NCBI GenBank assembly: GCA_035570275.1
Contig: DATMNI010000149.1
Coordinates: 1-50,004, forward strand
Source: DATMNI01 sp035570275
GTDB lineage: Bacteria; Acidobacteriota; Terriglobia; Bryobacterales; Bryobacteraceae
DNA length: 50,004 nucleotides
Direction: 5' to 3'
The translations under genes were made by a program, and so were the position numbers. Position 1 is the stretch's first letter, and every line of letters starts with the position of its first letter. Of the stretch, positions 1 through 10,730 are shown one piece after another. Below the pieces are notes generated by a model. The model was given only the letters and a program-made list of their open reading frames with translations, did no database searches and was not told where the DNA came from.

Positions 1-355
1 CGGCGATCCAAGAGGTCTGGAAGATCTAAATTACCCTATTGAAGATGCGCTGCCAGACAGCCGCGAAACTCAACCGTACTTGCCATCTCCGGTGCGATCT
101 AAAGCCACTTGGCCGCATCGTCGGAGAAGTGCTTTTGTTGACTGGATGGATGATTTCCTAGCGATAACAGCCCTTGGACCTCCGTCCAACAACAGCGATT
201 CCTCCCGTGAAACGCCGCTCCATGAAATTGGGCAAGAAACCGATGGGCGAGACCGGGCGGGCGCGCCGCAGCGACACGGGCCAGCTCGCCCGTCGCAATG
301 TGAAGGGCTAAACCCCCCTCCCGCATTTCTGCTACGATCACCTTGCTAATCACCC
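1..355. other. Left-edge region without a recognisable gene
   Basis: No open frame here looks like a protein I recognise, and the short frames on both strands have shadow-like composition. The last 100 bases must hold the promoter of the ABC operon, but no convincing -35/-10 pair is visible. It may include the end of a gene lying to the left. Confidence 0.4.
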
Positions 356-1876
356 ATGCAGACGCCGCTGTTACAGGCCACCTCCGTCACCAAGTCATAC
401 GCCGGCCTGAAAGCCCTGAGCGACGTTTCCTTTGACCTCCGCGCGGGCGAGGTTCACGCGCTTATCGGTGAAAATGGGGCGGGGAAGTCCACCCTCATCA
501 AAATCATCACCGGCGCCGTCGCGGCCGATTCCGGAACCCTCGCCGTCGGGGGCCTGCCGGTGCCCGACAACTCGCCCAACATCTCTCGGGCCCTCGGCAT
601 CGCCGCCATCTATCAGCAGCCGTCGCTGTTCCCGCACCTCACCGTCGCCGAGAACATCGCGCTCGCGGTGGAAAGCGGCTCGGCCTGGCGGAGGCTCGAT
701 TGGAAGGCCCGCACCCGAATCGCCCGAGGTCTGCTGGCGCGCGCCGGCGCTACGCTGGACCCCGAAAGGCTCGTCGGCAGCCTCAGCATGCCGGAGCAGC
801 AGATCGTCGAAATTGCCAAGGCCCTCGGCGCCGAGGCCAAAATCCTCATCATGGACGAACCAACAGCCTCGCTTTCCGACCGCGAAGTGGAAAGCCTTTT
901 CCGCGTGGTCGCCCTGCTGCGCAGCCAGGGCGTCGGCATCGTCTACATCTCGCACCGGCTCGAGGAGATCTCCGCCATCGCCGACCGCGTCACCGTGCTG
1001 CGCGACGGCCACACCATCGCCACCCGTGACATGCGGGACGTGGACCGCGCCGAGCTGATCCGCCTGATGGTGGGCCGCGAACTCTCCGCCGTTTTCCCGA
1101 AGCGCCAGGTCCCCATCGGCGAAACCGCGCTCCAAGTGTCGCGCCTGGGCAGCCGCGCCGCGGGCGTCCATGACATCACGTTCGAGGTGAAGCGCGGCGA
1201 AATCCTGGGCATCGCCGGGCTGGTCGGCTCCGGCCGCACGCAACTTGCCGAGACCCTGTTCGGCCTCACTCCGTCCGATATGGGCGTCATGGAAATGGGC
1301 AAATGGGGCACTCTGTGCACCGAATCGCCAGCCGAAGCCATCAGCTATGGCATCGGCTACGTGCCGGAGGACCGCCGCCAGCACGGGGTGGTGCTCGACA
1401 TGCCGATCGCCGCCAACGTCAGCCTGGCCAACCTGGCGGCGGTCTCGCGCGCCGGGCTGATTTCCGAAACCCGTGAGTGCGCGCTGGCGGAGCGGTACAT
1501 CGGCCAGTTGCGCATCAAGGCGCCGTCTGCCTATGCCGAGGCTGGTTCGCTCTCCGGCGGCAATCAGCAGAAGGTGGCGCTGGCGCGGTGGCTGGCCATC
1601 AAGCCCACGGTGCTGATTCTGGATGAGCCCACCCAGGGCGTGGACGTCGGCTCGAAGGCGGAGATCCACAAGCTGATGTGCGATTTGGCGGAGGCCGGGT
1701 TGGCGATTATCATGATCTCTTCGGAACTGCCGGAGATCCTGGGTATGAGCGACCGCATCGCCGTCATGCACGCCGGAACCATCGCCGGCTTTCTGTCGCG
1801 CGCGGAAGCGACCCAGCAGAAGATTCTCGGTCTGGCGCTGGGACACCAGGCGTCGGGGGATGTGGGGCCGGTGTGA
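356..1876 (+). CDS. Sugar ABC transporter, duplicated ATP-binding subunit (RbsA/RhaT/LsrA type)
   Basis: Cytoplasmic ATPase of a carbohydrate-uptake (CUT2) ABC transporter, 506 aa, two ATPase domains in one chain. Domain 1: Walker A GENGAGKST at residues 38-46, a variant signature (SLSMPEQQ) and Walker B ILIMDEPTAS. Domain 2: a degenerate Walker A (GLVGSGRTQ), the family motif EDRRQHGVV, a normal signature LSGGNQQK and Walker B LILDEPTQGVD. A degenerate second P-loop and about 500 residues are usual in this family. It is followed after 107 bp by two permeases and a periplasmic binding protein, giving a complete importer. The binding protein resembles RhaS/LsrB, so rhamnose or autoinducer-2 is the most likely substrate, but the ATPase alone does not decide this. 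The ATG at 356 has no clear Shine-Dalgarno sequence. Confidence 0.93.
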   Translation: MQTPLLQATSVTKSYAGLKALSDVSFDLRAGEVHALIGENGAGKSTLIKIITGAVAADSGTLAVGGLPVPDNSPNISRALGIAAIYQQPSLFPHLTVAENIALAVESGSAWRRLDWKARTRIARGLLARAGATLDPERLVGSLSMPEQQIVEIAKALGAEAKILIMDEPTASLSDREVESLFRVVALLRSQGVGIVYISHRLEEISAIADRVTVLRDGHTIATRDMRDVDRAELIRLMVGRELSAVFPKRQVPIGETALQVSRLGSRAAGVHDITFEVKRGEILGIAGLVGSGRTQLAETLFGLTPSDMGVMEMGKWGTLCTESPAEAISYGIGYVPEDRRQHGVVLDMPIAANVSLANLAAVSRAGLISETRECALAERYIGQLRIKAPSAYAEAGSLSGGNQQKVALARWLAIKPTVLILDEPTQGVDVGSKAEIHKLMCDLAEAGLAIIMISSELPEILGMSDRIAVMHAGTIAGFLSRAEATQQKILGLALGHQASGDVGPV

Positions 1877-1918
1877 GTCAGGTTTCTAACCACGGCGCAG
1901 CTATCCAGTCGCTGCCGG

Positions 1919-1964
1919 CAGGCGGATTAGCAACCCGCCGTAGATTAACAATCTGCCTCACAAG
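1919..1964 (-). repeat. Dispersed double-hairpin repeat, copy 1
   Basis: Read on the minus strand, this is two adjacent short palindromes (GCAGATT-GTT-AATCTAC, then GGCGGGTT-GCT-AATCCGCC). It matches 39 of 46 positions with 19244-19289 on the plus strand. Several differences keep or only weaken base pairing, so structure seems to be conserved. It fills most of the ATPase-permease spacer and could affect mRNA processing there. Confidence 0.75.
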
Positions 1965-2914
1965 GGGACTGGGGCCTCGCTAGATGCTGGAACGGTACCG
2001 GCGGGAAATCTCGGTCGCGGGGGCCATTCTGGCGCTGGCCGCTGTCCTGGCCCTGGCGGCCCCGGGCTTCTTCACGCTCCAGAATCAGACCGACCTGCTG
2101 CTCACCAACATGCCGGTGCTCATCGTGGCGCTCGGCATGACGCTGGTCGTCTTGGCTGGCCAGATCGATATCTCCGTCGGCTCGGTCTTCGCCATCTGCA
2201 GCGTGGCCGCCGGCGTCCTCGCTAAGATGGGGCTGCCCACACCTATTGCCGGTTTGGCTGCCTGCCTGATCGGCGCGGCGTTCGGCGCGCTGAACGGCGC
2301 CCTGGTCGCCTACGTGCGCATCCCCTCCATCGTGGTCACGCTGGCTATGATGGTGGCGCTCCGCGACGGCCTTCGCTGGACCACCCAGGGTGCATGGGTG
2401 CAGAACCTGCCGGCCGATTTTCAGTGGTTCGGCCTTTCGCAAGCAGCCAGCCAGAGTGCAACCTTCTTATGCGCACTGCTGCTGCTTGCAGGCATGGCGT
2501 GGGGATTGCGCCATCTGGCGGCCGGCCGCGCGGTCTACGCCACCGGGTCCAACGCCGACGCGGCCCGCCTGGCGGGCATTCATCCCAACCTGGTCACTTG
2601 CGCCGTCTTCGTCCTCACCGGAACCTTGACCGGCTTTGCCGCCATGTTGAACTCGGTCCGCTTCAACCAGATTCCCAGCAACGCCGGGCTGGGCCTGGAA
2701 CTCAAGGTGATTGCCGCCGTGGTGGTGGGCGGCACAGCCATCACCGGGGGAAAGGGCACCATCCTGGGCACGCTGCTGGGCATGATTCTGCTCGGCATGA
2801 TCGGGCCGGCGTTGACGTTCCTGGGAGTCAGCGCCTATTGGGAACGCGCCATTCAAGGTGTGATCATTCTGGCCGCGGTGGCCATCGATGCCGTCCGCGC
2901 CCGATCGGGGAGAT

Positions 2915-5062
<2,148 letters not shown>

Positions 5063-5180
5063 TTAGTTGTCGAATTGCTATTCCAAAGCTCTTCAGTGCA
5101 GGAACCGAAATTGCCTGGATCGACAATAAGCGGACTAGCTGCAAATCGGACAAAGAGGATAAAAGACGATGAAGTCGGGC

Positions 5181-5417
5181 TTAGAAGGCGTGCTCCAATG
5201 CAAGGATCTTCTTCTTGACTCCTGGTGGAAAATCCACAAATACGAAATGGTCTTTGTGATACAGGTAATCCTCGCCACTCTCATCGGCTATCCGCACCAA
5301 ATCGTCCCTGGCTGCACTCGGATCGGGACGTATCCGATAAACTTTGCCGGGGATGAGGGATGCGTGATACCCGGTGTTATCAATACAGAGGGCGAAGGGT
5401 TTCGTCGGTGCTTTCAT
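5181..5417 (-). CDS. Small conserved protein of unknown function (78 aa)
   Basis: 78 aa. I recognise the pattern (CIDNTGYxASLxxGKVYRxxPD ... RIADESGEDYLYxxxxFVFVDFP) from many short hypothetical proteins of cyanobacteria and other soil bacteria, usually encoded beside a second small protein like the one here. There is no signal peptide or membrane segment, and the composition suggests a compact beta-rich fold. Its ATG (5417) overlaps the stop of the upstream gene as ATGA, so the two are almost certainly co-translated. The widespread two-gene arrangement suggests that the products act together, perhaps as an accessory or toxin-antitoxin-like module. No function is known to me. Confidence 0.75.
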   Translation of the reverse strand: MKAPTKPFALCIDNTGYHASLIPGKVYRIRPDPSAARDDLVRIADESGEDYLYHKDHFVFVDFPPGVKKKILALEHAF

Positions 5418-5539
5418 GGCTCTTCCACGTAGCGCTTGATCTTCAGATCTCTTCTACCCATCCCGTGCGCTTCATACCGGTGTAACTCTACCGTGCGAAG
5501 AGCGCCGTTCGGCAGGCGAACTGCCGCAATACCCTTCAT
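5414..5539 (-). CDS. Small conserved partner protein of unknown function (about 41 aa)
   Basis: The conserved core is KGIAAVRLPNGALRTVELHRYEAHGMGRRDLKIKRYVE, resembling short proteins (VVxLPNGxxRTVELHWYEAHGIGRxxFKIKR) found next to the neighbouring family in other bacteria. I chose the ATG at 5539, which has GGTGG just upstream, because family members I remember start close to this core; the frame stays open upstream to 5623 (69 aa), so an earlier start is possible. Its TGA overlaps the ATG of the next gene. Function unknown. Confidence 0.65.
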   Translation of the reverse strand: MKGIAAVRLPNGALRTVELHRYEAHGMGRRDLKIKRYVEEP

Positions 5540-5704
5540 CTTTCGCCACCCGGGCATAACCGTAAGCCTTGTTGAGGAAAGAGCGAACCCGGACGCCTGG
5601 GCCAGATGCGATGGCTTCCGCATTTGCTATCGAGCCAATCAGGTCAAACTACATCCCCCTCCATAATAGAAGAGGGGCCTAACGCGTGCCTCTTGCTCAC
5701 TCAT

Positions 5705-5765
5705 TGTCCCTGCCCGCCATCTGCAAACCGTACATCCATGAAGGTGGGGTGCAGGCAATCGTGCT
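5705..5765 (+). pseudogene. Fragment duplicated from the sugar-binding-protein gene
   Basis: 61 bases match 57 of 61 positions of 4812-4872 inside the binding-protein domain. The translation, SLPAICKPYIHEGGVQAIVL, parallels SLPTICKPYIQEGVVQAIVL. Similarity stops abruptly on both sides, so this is a remnant of a second, mostly deleted copy, or a short conversion or duplication tract, lying between the small pair and the VWFA gene. Confidence 0.8.
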
Positions 5766-5770
5766 CACCA

Positions 5771-5794
5771 AACACAGGCCAGGAGGCCCGTGTT
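5771..5794 (-). terminator. Hairpin directly after the VWFA gene
   Basis: AACACAGGCC / GGCCCGTGTT with a 4-nt loop forms a 10-bp stem with one mismatch and overlaps the stop codon of the minus-strand VWFA gene. There is no T-run, so it is either a weak terminator or another palindromic repeat. Confidence 0.4.
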
Positions 5795-6767
5795 ACTGCA
5801 ACCAATAACCCGGCCGCGTGTAGGCTTTGGCTCCGGGCACATTCACCTCCACGCTGACGTTGTGGTACCCCTCCTCCGTCCCACCGGGCGTGAAGCTCAG
5901 CACGTACGCGCTGCGCAGTGAGACGCCCATGGCCGCCAGCGCAGATTCCAGCTCACGCTGCTTGCGGATGTGGAACTGCATGCCGCCAGTAGCAGCGGTC
6001 AGGATGGAAAACGGATCGGTGGCCGCCTGCGCCGCGCCGCTGCGGCCAATGGTGGGGATCAGTTTGCCGAGATCGACGCCAGCCTTGAAGCCGCCGCGAT
6101 CCGACTGGCTGGAGAGGCCCTGCAAGTAGAAAGTATCCGACACAAAGGCCTTGTTGAATTCCGGCAGCGTCACCGCGTAAACCGCCACATTCTCGCGCTC
6201 GGCCTGTTGCCTGAGGGCCTCCATGTTAGACTCGCTTCCGTGATCCATCGGCTGGCCGATGAAGAGCAGAACCCGTGAGTGCGCAACCTGCCGTTCCTTC
6301 AGCATCGCGATGGCGCCGAGGCCCGCGTCGATCATCCGCGCCTGCCTGCCGTGGGCTGAGATCTTCGCCAGGGCCGCCCGCACATCGCCGGCGCCGAATG
6401 GCTTGATTGTGTCCACATCGGCGCCATAGGATAACACCGCCGTTTCGCCCGCTTCGCCCGCCACCAGCGCATCCAGAACGCTGCCCACCCTGGCGATGAA
6501 CGGTACATACTCGCGCACGTCCTGATTCACCTGAACGGCGACGGCCACCGACACAGGCGTGGAAGTGGTATCCAGGGTGAAGCTTTGCGGCCGCCCGTTA
6601 TCGAAGACGCGGAAATCGCCGGTTTGCAAGCCCGGAACCAGCCGGTTCTCGCCCGAAAAAACCAGTGTCGGCAAGCTGACCAGCCGCACCGGAACGCGGA
6701 TGGTGGGCACCTGCCCCGCCAGGCAAGCCGCCAACCCCAGACTGACCGCCACCCGCGCGCCGCGCAT
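5793..6767 (-). CDS. VWFA-related acidobacterial domain protein (short form)
   Basis: 324 aa with a signal peptide (MRGARVAVSLGLAACLAGQV). The body matches the VWFA-related acidobacterial domain (TIGR03436-like): VRLVSLPTLVF...LQTGDFRVFDNGRPQSFTLD, then a von Willebrand A-like region (VSVAVAVQVNQD; ARMIDAGLGAIAMLKERQV; RVLLFIGQPMDHGSE) and the common C-terminal end SAYVLSFTPGGTEEGYHNVSVEV...TRPGYW. Such proteins are secreted and probably bind other proteins; their exact role is unknown. The strict metal-site DxSxS is not obvious (VNQDVRE), so metal binding is doubtful. I chose the ATG at 6767, with GAGGG just upstream, over a longer frame reaching 6920. A hairpin follows the stop. A longer relative lies at 25163-27262. 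Confidence 0.85.
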   Translation of the reverse strand: MRGARVAVSLGLAACLAGQVPTIRVPVRLVSLPTLVFSGENRLVPGLQTGDFRVFDNGRPQSFTLDTTSTPVSVAVAVQVNQDVREYVPFIARVGSVLDALVAGEAGETAVLSYGADVDTIKPFGAGDVRAALAKISAHGRQARMIDAGLGAIAMLKERQVAHSRVLLFIGQPMDHGSESNMEALRQQAERENVAVYAVTLPEFNKAFVSDTFYLQGLSSQSDRGGFKAGVDLGKLIPTIGRSGAAQAATDPFSILTAATGGMQFHIRKQRELESALAAMGVSLRSAYVLSFTPGGTEEGYHNVSVEVNVPGAKAYTRPGYWLQ

Positions 6768-7033
6768 GATTCGCCCTCGCTGCCATTGTCCCGCAATTGG
6801 CGTGCAAGCTACGCGCCCGAGTGGCAAAAGAGTTTGGTGTGATAGAATCCCTTGACTGCGGCACCGGAGGTGGCGAGCGAGATCCTGGCGTGAGGTGAAT
6901 GGAACCGCCCGTTTCGGCAAACTTCGAGGTCAAGCGGCGCGCGCGTCCAGTCAACCAGCGCTGGAAGATCCCACCCTCTGCCGGCCCCGAACGGAACCAC
7001 CTGCTCGTGGCGGAAGGCCCGCAACGAGTTCGA

Positions 7034-7249
7034 TCAAGCTTTCTCCCATTGGTTAAGTCTAATCGACGCCTGACGCAAGATCTCTTTCACGAGCGAGCCG
7101 TCGATCGTGTTACTTTCGTGGGGGTTCGGGATGCGCACCTTGAGCGTGCCCTTCATCATGAACTGGTGCCGTCCTCCAGACACCGGTCCGGTGAAGCCAA
7201 GGCTGCGAAACCGGCGGATCAATTCCCGCCTGGAGATCGGGTGAGCCAT
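7034..7249 (-). CDS. hicA: HicA-family toxin (mRNA interferase)
   Basis: 71 aa, typical of HicA, a double-stranded-RNA-binding-fold ribonuclease toxin that cleaves mRNA in the cytoplasm. The family pattern is SRRELIRRFRSLGF...GGRHQFMMKG...RIPNPHESNTIDGSLVKEILRQASI; the His in GGRHQF is the expected catalytic residue. It lies 3 bp downstream of the hicB-like gene, so antitoxin and toxin are transcribed together. The antitoxin-first order is less common than hicA-hicB but known. Nothing suggests it is inactive. Confidence 0.87.
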   Translation of the reverse strand: MAHPISRRELIRRFRSLGFTGPVSGGRHQFMMKGTLKVRIPNPHESNTIDGSLVKEILRQASIRLNQWEKA

Positions 7250-7252
7250 CCC

Positions 7253-7489
7253 TTACGCAGCTCTTGATGGCAAGCTCACCCTGCCGATTCGAGGAATGGG
7301 ATCGCGGTCGCGAATTTTCAGCACCAGCCACTCTTCGAGAACTTCTTGGAGCACCTCGCGGCAAGCGTCAAGCGTGGTTTCGTTCGCCCACACCCCGGCC
7401 AACGCCGGAATCCAACCACAACAAGTGCCGTTCTCGAGGGTCTTAAATCGAGCTCTTTTCATCGCCTCTCTGATGTAGCGCGTGAGCAT
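7253..7489 (-). CDS. hicB: HicB-like antitoxin
   Basis: 78 aa, short HicB-type antitoxin with the degenerate RNase H-like core GTCCGWIPALAGVWANETTLDACREVLQEVLEEWLVLKIRDRDPIP. Forms without a C-terminal DNA-binding domain are common when hicB precedes hicA. It should bind and neutralise the HicA encoded 3 bp downstream. A TATCAT box (7497-7502) ends 7 nt before the ATG, so the transcript may be leaderless. Confidence 0.85.
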   Translation of the reverse strand: MLTRYIREAMKRARFKTLENGTCCGWIPALAGVWANETTLDACREVLQEVLEEWLVLKIRDRDPIPRIGRVSLPSRAA

Positions 7490-7496
7490 CGACTCA

Positions 7497-7502
7497 ATGA
7501 TA
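7497..7502 (-). promoter_or_regulatory. -10-like TATCAT box of hicBA
   Basis: TATCAT on the minus strand, 7 nt before the hicB ATG. It is one of nine TANNNT boxes in this window placed so that transcription would start at or beside the start codon. No -35 box is evident. Confidence 0.5.
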
Positions 7503-7608
7503 CCAAGGCTGACGAGTGGCCTGAGCTAAGCACTTTCCTGCTTCTGCAGATTGGCTTCGTGCTGGCCGCCGACGGCGTGAAGGGCGGCGTGCTCACCGCT
7601 TTCTCCGG

Positions 7609-7614
7609 TAGAAT
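7609..7614 (+). promoter_or_regulatory. -10-like TAGAAT box of the first M14 peptidase gene
   Basis: TAGAAT ends 6 nt before the GTG start at 7621. No ribosome site precedes the start codon, which fits a leaderless mRNA. Confidence 0.5.
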
Positions 7615-7620
7615 ATCCCC

Positions 7621-10011
7621 GTGACTCTTCGCATTCCTGCGCTCCTTCTAGCCGCGTGGTCGGCCCTGGCGGCCGTGCCCACTCCCAAGAGCTACTTCGG
7701 CCACGAAATCGGCCAGGACAACACCGTGCTGGACTGGAACAAAGTGGCCGGCTACTTCAACGAACTGGCCAAATCGAGCGACCGCATTCGCGTCGAGGAA
7801 CTGGGGAAGACCGCGGACAACCGGCCGTTCATCGCGGCCACCATTGCGGACCGCGAAACGCTGCGGCATCTCGACCGCTACCTGGCCATCCAGCAGAAAC
7901 TGGCCGACCCGCGCCAGACCAGCCGGGCCGAAGCCGAAAAGCTGTTCCTCGAAGGCAAGACCGTGGTGCTGATCACCTGCTCCATTCACGCCACCGAGAT
8001 TGCTTCCACCCACACCGCCGTGGAATTCGCCTACCGCCTTCTTACCGAGGACAAGCCGCACTACCGCGCCATCCTGAAGGACACCATCCTGCTGCTGGTG
8101 CCGTCGCTCAACCCGGATGGCGTGGATATCGTGACACGCTGGTATCGCAAGACGCTGGGCACGCCGTTTGAGGGCTCGCAGCCGCCCGAGTTGTGGCACA
8201 AGTACGTGGGCCACGATAACAACCGCGACTGGTACATCTTCTCGCAGCCGGAAACGCGGCACACCATCTCCAAGCTGCACAACGTGTGGCACCCGCAGAT
8301 CGTCTACGACGTGCACCAGCAGGCCGCCAACGCCTCGCGCATCTTCGTTCCACCGTGGCTCGACCCGGTAGAGCCGAACATCGACGCCATCCTGATGCAG
8401 GAAATGAATATGTTCGGGACCATGATCGCGACGGATCTGACGGCTGCCGGCAAGACCGGCGTCTCCATCCACGCGGCATATGACTTCTGGTCTCCGGCCC
8501 GCCATTACCAGGCCTTCCACACCGGCCTGCGGCTGCTGACCGAATCGGCCAGTGTGCGCATCGCTTCGCCGGTCACGCTGACGGCGGACCAGATCGCCGA
8601 CACGGCACTCGGCTACAACCCGCGCGAGCGTTCCTGGAATTATCTGGAGCCGTGGATGGGCGGCACCTGGCGGCTGCGCGACATCATCGATTACCAGTTG
8701 ATCGCCTTCGAATCGGTCCTGTACAACGCGGCGGTGCATCGCGAAGAACTGCTGCGCAATTTCTATCGCGTGGGCGAGCGCCAGATCGCTCGGACCGAGC
8801 CTTGGGGCTTCGTAATCCCGGCGGACCAGCGCGACCCCGGCGCCACCCGGAAGCTGATCGAGACCCTGCAGTTCGGGCAGGTCGAAATCGGCAAGGGCGA
8901 AGACGGAAGCGCGGTGATTGCCATGCACCAGCCGTACAGCGGATGGGCCAAATCCCTGCTGGAGCGCCAGCGCTACCCCGAGGACCGGCTCTACCCGGGC
9001 GGCCCGCCGAAACGGCCTTACGACGTGACCGCGCACACCCTGCCGCTGCTGATGGGCGTGGAGGTGAAGGCCGTGAACCAGCCGGTGACGTCTGCCGGCC
9101 AATGGCAAGCGCCGGCGGCTCAAACGGCGCCCACGTCAAAAACGGCGCGTGCGGTTCAAACCGCGCCCGCGGCCCGAGCGGGCGCCCCATTGCCGGCTTC
9201 GGATACCGATTCCTGGATGGCCGTGAACCGCGCCTGGGCCGATGGCAAGTCCGTTTGGCGCGACCCGGCAAGCGGCAACTTCTCCCTGGTGGAGCAAGCC
9301 GGATGGCGACAGGTCCGGCGGCCCCGCGTGGCGCTCTACCAGCCCTGGCAAGCCAATATGGACGAGGGCTGGACCCGCTGGCTGCTGGAACGATTCGGCT
9401 TCGCCTACACCGGCGTGCGCAACGCCGATCTCCAGTCCGGCGGCCTGAAGCAGAAGTTCGACGCCATTGTGTTTGCCGACCAGGCGGCCAACAGCATCGA
9501 GAACGGATACGCGCCCGGCGCCATGCCGCCCGAGTATACCGGCGGAGTCGGCCCCAAAGGCGCGGACGCGCTCAAAGAGTTCGCCACCGCGGGCGGCACG
9601 CTGGTGTTCCTGAACGCCGCTACCGGCTATGCCATTTCGCGGCTGGGCATTCAGGCCAAAAGCGTGACGCCGGCGGGCGAATCCAGCGAATTCTATTCGC
9701 CCGGTTCGCTGCTCAACGTGCAGGTGGACACGCACAGCCCGCTGGCCTATGGCGTGCCCGCCGCCATCGCCATCTGGAGCGAGCATAGCCCGGCTTGGGA
9801 TACCAGGTTACCGGTGGTGGCCCGCTATCCCGATTCGCATTTACTGGCCTCCGGCTGGCTGGTCGGCGAAAAGGTGATCGCGGGCCGCGCCGCCATGATC
9901 GACGCCCCCCTGGGGAGCGGCCACGTGGTGCTCTTCGGCATGCGGCCGCAATACCGCGCGCAGAGTTATCTGACGTTCAAGATGTTTTTTAACGCGCTAG
10001 TGTATCCGTAG
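7621..10011 (+). CDS. Secreted M14-type zinc carboxypeptidase, paralogue 1
   Basis: 796 aa with signal peptide (MTLRIPALLLAAWSALAAVP). N-terminal M14 peptidase domain: the zinc motif HxxE is His123-Glu126 (SIHATEIAS), NPDGVD is at 164-169, NNRDW at about 200-204, and the third zinc ligand is His232 (YDVHQQ). The middle has an Ala/Thr/Pro-rich linker (about 500-520). The C-terminal 270 residues (RPRVALYQPWQANMDEGWTRWLLE ... GTLVFLNAATG) look like a glutamine-amidotransferase-like fold of the kind fused to M14 enzymes in acidobacteria. Probably exported and active on peptides; true substrate unknown. It shares the same plan and motifs (YPGGPPKRPYD, MDEGWTRWL) with 16280-19216, so the two are paralogues. 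The start is GTG 7621, the only start before the signal peptide, with a TAGAAT box 6 nt upstream. Confidence 0.87.
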   Translation: MTLRIPALLLAAWSALAAVPTPKSYFGHEIGQDNTVLDWNKVAGYFNELAKSSDRIRVEELGKTADNRPFIAATIADRETLRHLDRYLAIQQKLADPRQTSRAEAEKLFLEGKTVVLITCSIHATEIASTHTAVEFAYRLLTEDKPHYRAILKDTILLLVPSLNPDGVDIVTRWYRKTLGTPFEGSQPPELWHKYVGHDNNRDWYIFSQPETRHTISKLHNVWHPQIVYDVHQQAANASRIFVPPWLDPVEPNIDAILMQEMNMFGTMIATDLTAAGKTGVSIHAAYDFWSPARHYQAFHTGLRLLTESASVRIASPVTLTADQIADTALGYNPRERSWNYLEPWMGGTWRLRDIIDYQLIAFESVLYNAAVHREELLRNFYRVGERQIARTEPWGFVIPADQRDPGATRKLIETLQFGQVEIGKGEDGSAVIAMHQPYSGWAKSLLERQRYPEDRLYPGGPPKRPYDVTAHTLPLLMGVEVKAVNQPVTSAGQWQAPAAQTAPTSKTARAVQTAPAARAGAPLPASDTDSWMAVNRAWADGKSVWRDPASGNFSLVEQAGWRQVRRPRVALYQPWQANMDEGWTRWLLERFGFAYTGVRNADLQSGGLKQKFDAIVFADQAANSIENGYAPGAMPPEYTGGVGPKGADALKEFATAGGTLVFLNAATGYAISRLGIQAKSVTPAGESSEFYSPGSLLNVQVDTHSPLAYGVPAAIAIWSEHSPAWDTRLPVVARYPDSHLLASGWLVGEKVIAGRAAMIDAPLGSGHVVLFGMRPQYRAQSYLTFKMFFNALVYP

Positions 10012-10024
10012 GGACGGTTGGCAC

Positions 10025-10687
10025 TTAGCGAACCTTCGGTTCAGGCAACGCGACCCAGAGGGTCGCGGCCACGATTCCGGGCGATTGCGCCATCTGTTCC
10101 AGACGTTCCCGGCTGCTCGCGATCAGACGCTGGACCTGTTCCCCCTCCCCGGCTCCCAACTGGACCGCCATCAGCCGGTGCAGTTCCGCCAACGCGTCCT
10201 GCATCAGCTTCGCGGCCTTCTGCACGGTTAGGGCCGCCGCATCCATTGGCGCCGCGGCATTTTTTGGCACAGGGGGCTTCGCCTCCAACAGCAGGCCTTC
10301 CACCGCCGCGGCCAGTTGCCCCGCGTTCGCGGCCTCAATCGCAATCCGCGCGCCCCGGTACTCCACACCCTCCTGGCTCACTGCTCCGGCAATCAGCCGG
10401 TAGGCCTGCTCGGTGACCCTGGTCAATCCCGCCAGATGGAAAAAGGCTTCGCCGAACTCCTCCATTTGGCGAATCGTCTTATCCGCCTGCGCCCGGCTCA
10501 TGCCCAGGTACTTCGGGCAGAATTCCTCCCAAGTCAACCCGGTCTCACGGTACCTTTTGTCTTCGCGAATCTCGCGCATACACTTGGCGTCCGCAGCCGA
10601 ACAACGTCCCGCGATCAGACCAAATGCCTGTTTGCGCCCGATCCAGGTCCCCAACTCGATCATATTGCCTATGTTCTTTTCTTCCAT
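10025..10687 (-). CDS. Acidobacterial conserved protein, possible DNA-binding
   Basis: 220 aa, no signal peptide or membrane segment. The N-terminal half contains RCSAADAKCMREIREDKRY, then LTWEEFCPKYLGMSRAQADKTIRQMEEFG, which reads like a helix-turn-helix. I recall similar sequences (LSWEQFC...STADQIIRQLEEFG) as a paralogous family in Solibacter-type genomes. The C-terminal half is Ala-rich and helical. No enzymatic motif is seen. AGGAG precedes the ATG, and a perfect 24-bp palindrome lies 20 bp upstream of the start, which would suit autoregulation. The regulator idea is inference. Confidence 0.65.
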   Translation of the reverse strand: MEEKNIGNMIELGTWIGRKQAFGLIAGRCSAADAKCMREIREDKRYRETGLTWEEFCPKYLGMSRAQADKTIRQMEEFGEAFFHLAGLTRVTEQAYRLIAGAVSQEGVEYRGARIAIEAANAGQLAAAVEGLLLEAKPPVPKNAAAPMDAAALTVQKAAKLMQDALAELHRLMAVQLGAGEGEQVQRLIASSRERLEQMAQSPGIVAATLWVALPEPKVR

Positions 10688-10706
10688 CGAAGCGCTCCTA
10701 AAACAA

Positions 10707-10730
10707 AGACCGCTACGATCGTAGCGGTCT
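10707..10730. promoter_or_regulatory. Perfect 24-bp palindrome, candidate operator
   Basis: The half-site AGACCGCTACGA is followed directly by its exact reverse complement, with no spacer. It sits 20 bp upstream of the minus-strand gene starting at 10687. It could be a dimeric regulator site, possibly for that gene's own product, or a cruciform/terminator. There is no adjacent T-run. Confidence 0.65.

Noticed and set aside
395..1846. Long open frame on the minus strand opposite the ABC ATPase
   Set aside because: High-GC shadow: composition rich in Arg, Gly, His, no recognisable motif, and the sense strand is a full ABC ATPase.
5793..6920. Longer start of the VWFA protein
   Set aside because: The extra 51 residues are not a signal peptide, while the ATG at 6767 has a ribosome site and a good signal sequence.
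6809..7024. 71-codon minus-strand frame between the VWFA gene and hicA
   Set aside because: No family resemblance and no ribosome site; it could be a remnant, but nothing supports it.
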